Source of the DNA: Lewinellaceae bacterium
GTDB lineage: Bacteria; Bacteroidota; Bacteroidia; Chitinophagales; Saprospiraceae
NCBI GenBank assembly: GCA_020636045.1
Contig: JACJYP010000001.1
Location: 1-64,000, forward strand
Length of the DNA: 64,000 bases
Reading direction: 5' to 3'
Of the stretch, positions 61,868-64,000 are shown one piece after another. The position numbers and the translations under genes are program-made. The number at the start of each line of letters is the position of its first letter. Positions within the stretch are counted from its first letter, which is position 1. The notes beneath the pieces are model-generated. The model did not search any database. It had not been told where the DNA came from and saw only the letters and a program-made list of their open reading frames with translations.

Positions 61868-62033
61868 CCAACCGGAGGTTGGGGTTACTTGGCCAACCGG
61901 AGGTTGGGGTTACTTGGCCAACCGGAGGTTGGAGTTGCCTGGCCAACCAGAGATTGAGGCTATTTGGCCAACCAGACTTGCCCAACCAGAGGTTGGAGCC
62001 ACTTTTCCAACCTCTGGTTGGGGCCACTTGGAA
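61868..62033. repeat. Array of ~25-bp palindromic repeats between hemC and secA
   Basis: CCAACCGGAGGTTGGGGTTACTTGG starts at 61868, 61893, then as variants at 61918, 61943 and 61968 (25-bp period), followed by irregular units to 62033. Each unit contains CCAACC-GGA-GGTTGG or CCAACC-AGA-GGTTGG, a tight hairpin. A diverged half unit lies near 61785-61806. It fills the gap between the two convergent genes and could work as a bidirectional terminator. The spacing and palindromes do not fit CRISPR. Confidence 0.85.
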
Positions 62034-64000
62034 TTACCTGCCGTGGCAGTGCTTGTATTTTTTGCCGCTGCCGCAGGGGCATGGATCGTTGCGGCCTACT
62101 ACTTTTTCCTTGACGATGGGCTGCACCCGCTGCGCAGGGCCGTTTTGGCTGGCCGACTGGCCGGCACGCTGGGCAGCCTGCTGCGATTCCGTCATCTGCT
62201 GCTGATTGTTGGTGCGCATGCGGTTGGCCTGTGCCCGGCGCTGCGACTCTGCCTGCGACTGGGCTGCCTGTGCACGGCGCATCTCATCTTCACTGGGCAA
62301 TGCCAGCGAGCCTTTCAGCAAAAAGGATGTCACGTTTGCATTGATGTGTCCGATCAATCCCTCGAAGAGATTGTAGGCCTCCATTTTATAGATCACGAGC
62401 GGGTCTTTCTGCTCGAAAGAAGCGCCCTGCACGGACTCTTTCAGGTCGTCCACGTTGCGGAGGTGTTCTTTCCAGGCGTCGTCGATGAGCGCCAGCGTGG
62501 CTACTTTTTCGATGTCGCGCATGATGGATTTGCCGGTAGAATTGATGGCATCTTCCATGTCGGCGCTGATATTGAGTCCGAGCGCGCCGTCGGTGAACGG
62601 CACCACAATGCGCTTGTAGCGATGGCCTTCGCGGGCGTACACATCCTGAATGATCGGCAGGAGGCGTTCGCCAACCTGCTTGCCCTTCATGTCGTACAAT
62701 TCAAGTATCCGCTGCATGAACGTATCGGTCACCGTCGCTATTTGTGCGCTTTTGAACCATGCCGGGTCCATTTCCGGGTCGATGCCGATCAGGCGGATGC
62801 TGTCGAGGCGGAACGTTTCGTAGTCGCCGCCCTCGCGGTGCACGTGCACCAGTTCATTTGTGATGGCGGAAAAAGCGTTGTTGATGTCCACAGCGAGGCG
62901 GTCGCCGAACAGGGCGTTGCGGCGCTTTTTGTAGATGGCCTCGCGCTGGATATTCATCACGTCATCGTATTCGAGCAGGCGCTTGCGGATGCCGAAGTTG
63001 TTCTCTTCCACTTTCTTTTGCGCGCGCTCAATGCTGTTGGTGACCATGCTGTGCTGGATCACGTCGCCTTCCTTGTGACCCATTTTATCCATCAGCGACG
63101 CGATGCGGTCGCTTTGGAACAGGCGCATCAACTGGTCTTCCAGAGAAACGTAGAACTGCGACGAACCGGGGTCGCCCTGACGACCGGCACGACCGCGCAA
63201 CTGACGGTCCACCCGCCGGCTTTCGTGGCGTTCGGTGCCGATGATCGCCAGACCGCCGGCGTCTTTTACGCCCGGGCCCAGTTTGATGTCGGTACCGCGA
63301 CCGGCCATGTTGGTGGCGATAGTCACTTTGCCGGCTTTACCCGCTTCGGCCACGATCTCGGCTTCGCGCTGGTGCTGCTTGGCGTTCAGCACGTTGTGTT
63401 CGATGCCCCGCATTTTCAGCATGCGTGACAACAGCTCGGATATTTCCACCGAGGTGGTACCGACCAGGATCGGCCGGCCGGCATCGCGCAATTTGATGAT
63501 ATCGTCGATCACGGCGTTGTATTTCTCCCGCGCCGTTTTGTACACCAGATCCTCTTCGTCATTCCGGGAAATGGGCCGGTTGGTAGGGATCACCACCACG
63601 TCGAGTTTGTAGATGTCCCACAATTCCTTGGCCTCGGTTTCGGCCGTACCGGTCATACCGGCGAGTTTGTGGTACATGCGGAAGTAATTCTGCAAGGTGA
63701 CAGTGGCGTAGGTCTGGGTGATCTCGCCCACTTTCACATTTTCCTTTGCTTCAATGGCCTGGTGCAGCCCGTCGGAGTAGCGGCGGCCTTCCATGACACG
63801 ACCCGTCTGCTCGTCCACGATCTTGACCTCGCCTTCGAGCACGATGTATTCATTGTCTTTTTCAAAAAGCGAATACGCTTTCAGCAGTTGCTGAATGGCG
63901 TGCACACGGCGGCTTTTCACCCCGTAATCCTGTGAAAGATGCTCCTTGGCTTCTACTTTTTCCTCGGCATTAAGATTTTCGTCCCGGTCGATCTTCACCA
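62034..64000 (-). CDS. secA: Preprotein translocase ATPase SecA, C-terminal part (runs off window)
   Basis: At least 655 residues, cut by the window edge; the N-terminal nucleotide-binding half with Walker A lies beyond 64000. Visible parts: DEQTGRVMEGRRYSDGLHQA and TLQNYFRMYHKLAGMTGTA, the second nucleotide-binding fold (PILVGTTSVEISELLSRML, TIATNMAGRGTDIKLG, ERHESRRVDRQLRGRAGRQG), the helical scaffold/wing region, a Gln-rich linker and a C-terminal zinc SEC-C motif (NDPCPCGSGKKYKHCHG). SecA drives Sec-dependent export at the inner membrane. It has an intact C-terminus. Confidence 0.97.
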   Translation of the reverse strand, partial: VKIDRDENLNAEEKVEAKEHLSQDYGVKSRRVHAIQQLLKAYSLFEKDNEYIVLEGEVKIVDEQTGRVMEGRRYSDGLHQAIEAKENVKVGEITQTYATVTLQNYFRMYHKLAGMTGTAETEAKELWDIYKLDVVVIPTNRPISRNDEEDLVYKTAREKYNAVIDDIIKLRDAGRPILVGTTSVEISELLSRMLKMRGIEHNVLNAKQHQREAEIVAEAGKAGKVTIATNMAGRGTDIKLGPGVKDAGGLAIIGTERHESRRVDRQLRGRAGRQGDPGSSQFYVSLEDQLMRLFQSDRIASLMDKMGHKEGDVIQHSMVTNSIERAQKKVEENNFGIRKRLLEYDDVMNIQREAIYKKRRNALFGDRLAVDINNAFSAITNELVHVHREGGDYETFRLDSIRLIGIDPEMDPAWFKSAQIATVTDTFMQRILELYDMKGKQVGERLLPIIQDVYAREGHRYKRIVVPFTDGALGLNISADMEDAINSTGKSIMRDIEKVATLALIDDAWKEHLRNVDDLKESVQGASFEQKDPLVIYKMEAYNLFEGLIGHINANVTSFLLKGSLALPSEDEMRRAQAAQSQAESQRRAQANRMRTNNQQQMTESQQAAQRAGQSASQNGPAQRVQPIVKEKVVGRNDPCPCGSGKKYKHCHGR

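Noticed and set aside
61868..62033. CRISPR array
   Set aside because: Units are only 25 bp with no unique spacers between them and each is a simple palindrome; no cas genes nearby.
61785..63428. 547-codon plus-strand frame over the palindromic repeats and secA
   Set aside because: Starts inside the repeat array and runs antisense to secA; composition reflects secA codons.

Overview
The window reads as a chromosomal segment of a member of the Bacteroidota, most likely a Saprospira-type lineage (inferred from content, not from a marker gene). Pointers are many lipoproteins and outer-membrane barrels, promoters of the TTG / TAnnTTTG type, a bacillithiol-synthesis gene (bshA), LytTR regulators, and a sulfatase locus with its own maturation enzyme. 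No rRNA, tRNA or CRISPR array was seen. Core genes (polyprenyl synthase, bshA, hemC, secA) sit at the right end; the left half is accessory and rich in repeats and decayed genes.

Left part (1-13.6 kb): an alpha-L-fucosidase behind a 42-bp tandem repeat, an OsmC protein, a 1.6-kb block of about 2.5 tandem copies of a ~640-bp non-coding repeat, a large beta-helix protein whose signal peptide lacks a normal start codon, and AT-rich orphan genes separated by copies of one short element. That element is explained by a complete REP-associated tyrosine transposase (RAYT) unit at 8835-9700; the other copies are internally deleted derivatives (REPIN/MITE-like).

13.6-18.3 kb: the most notable locus. 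A two-gene operon encodes a SIR2-like effector with a C-terminal EAD11-like adaptor, and an nSTAND-type P-loop ATPase with coiled coils, one membrane helix and a C-terminal FGE/C-type-lectin-fold domain. The last ~117 bp of the ATPase gene carry the NNC-codon signature of a diversity-generating-retroelement (DGR) variable region. Downstream lie two broken copies of the DGR-associated HRDC accessory gene, but no reverse transcriptase or template repeat. This looks like a conflict-system sensor once diversified by a DGR that has since been lost or moved.

18.6-22.4 kb: a large secreted CARDB protein and an MqsA/DUF4258-type toxin-antitoxin pair bracketed by direct repeats that contain the 3' end of a dehydrogenase gene whose intact copy is at 39.5 kb.

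22.5-39.3 kb: a signalling and sulfatase region. Four successive minus-strand transcripts (Hpt-like protein/K+ channel/nucleotide cyclase; FGE/porin; sulfatase/porin; DUF6515/DUF6268) are each preceded by a paired direct repeat of 21-bp period that matches the LytTR binding consensus. A LytTR response regulator, a REC-LytS-type kinase and a 1.9-kDa-residue-scale (about 1,940 residue) pseudokinase-ATPase-GAF-hybrid histidine kinase are encoded alongside, suggesting one local regulon.

39.5-64 kb: SDR dehydrogenase, GH25 muramidase, a 151-bp MITE inserted exactly at a stop codon, a DUF6298-type beta-helix protein, a C39-peptidase ABC exporter with HTH protein and HlyD adaptor, polyprenyl synthase, an ECF-type sigma factor with a membrane protein that fuses an anti-sigma-like N-terminus to a barrel, an esterase, a methyltransferase, DUF1684, bshA, hemC, a palindromic 25-bp repeat array, and the C-terminal two thirds of secA running off the window.
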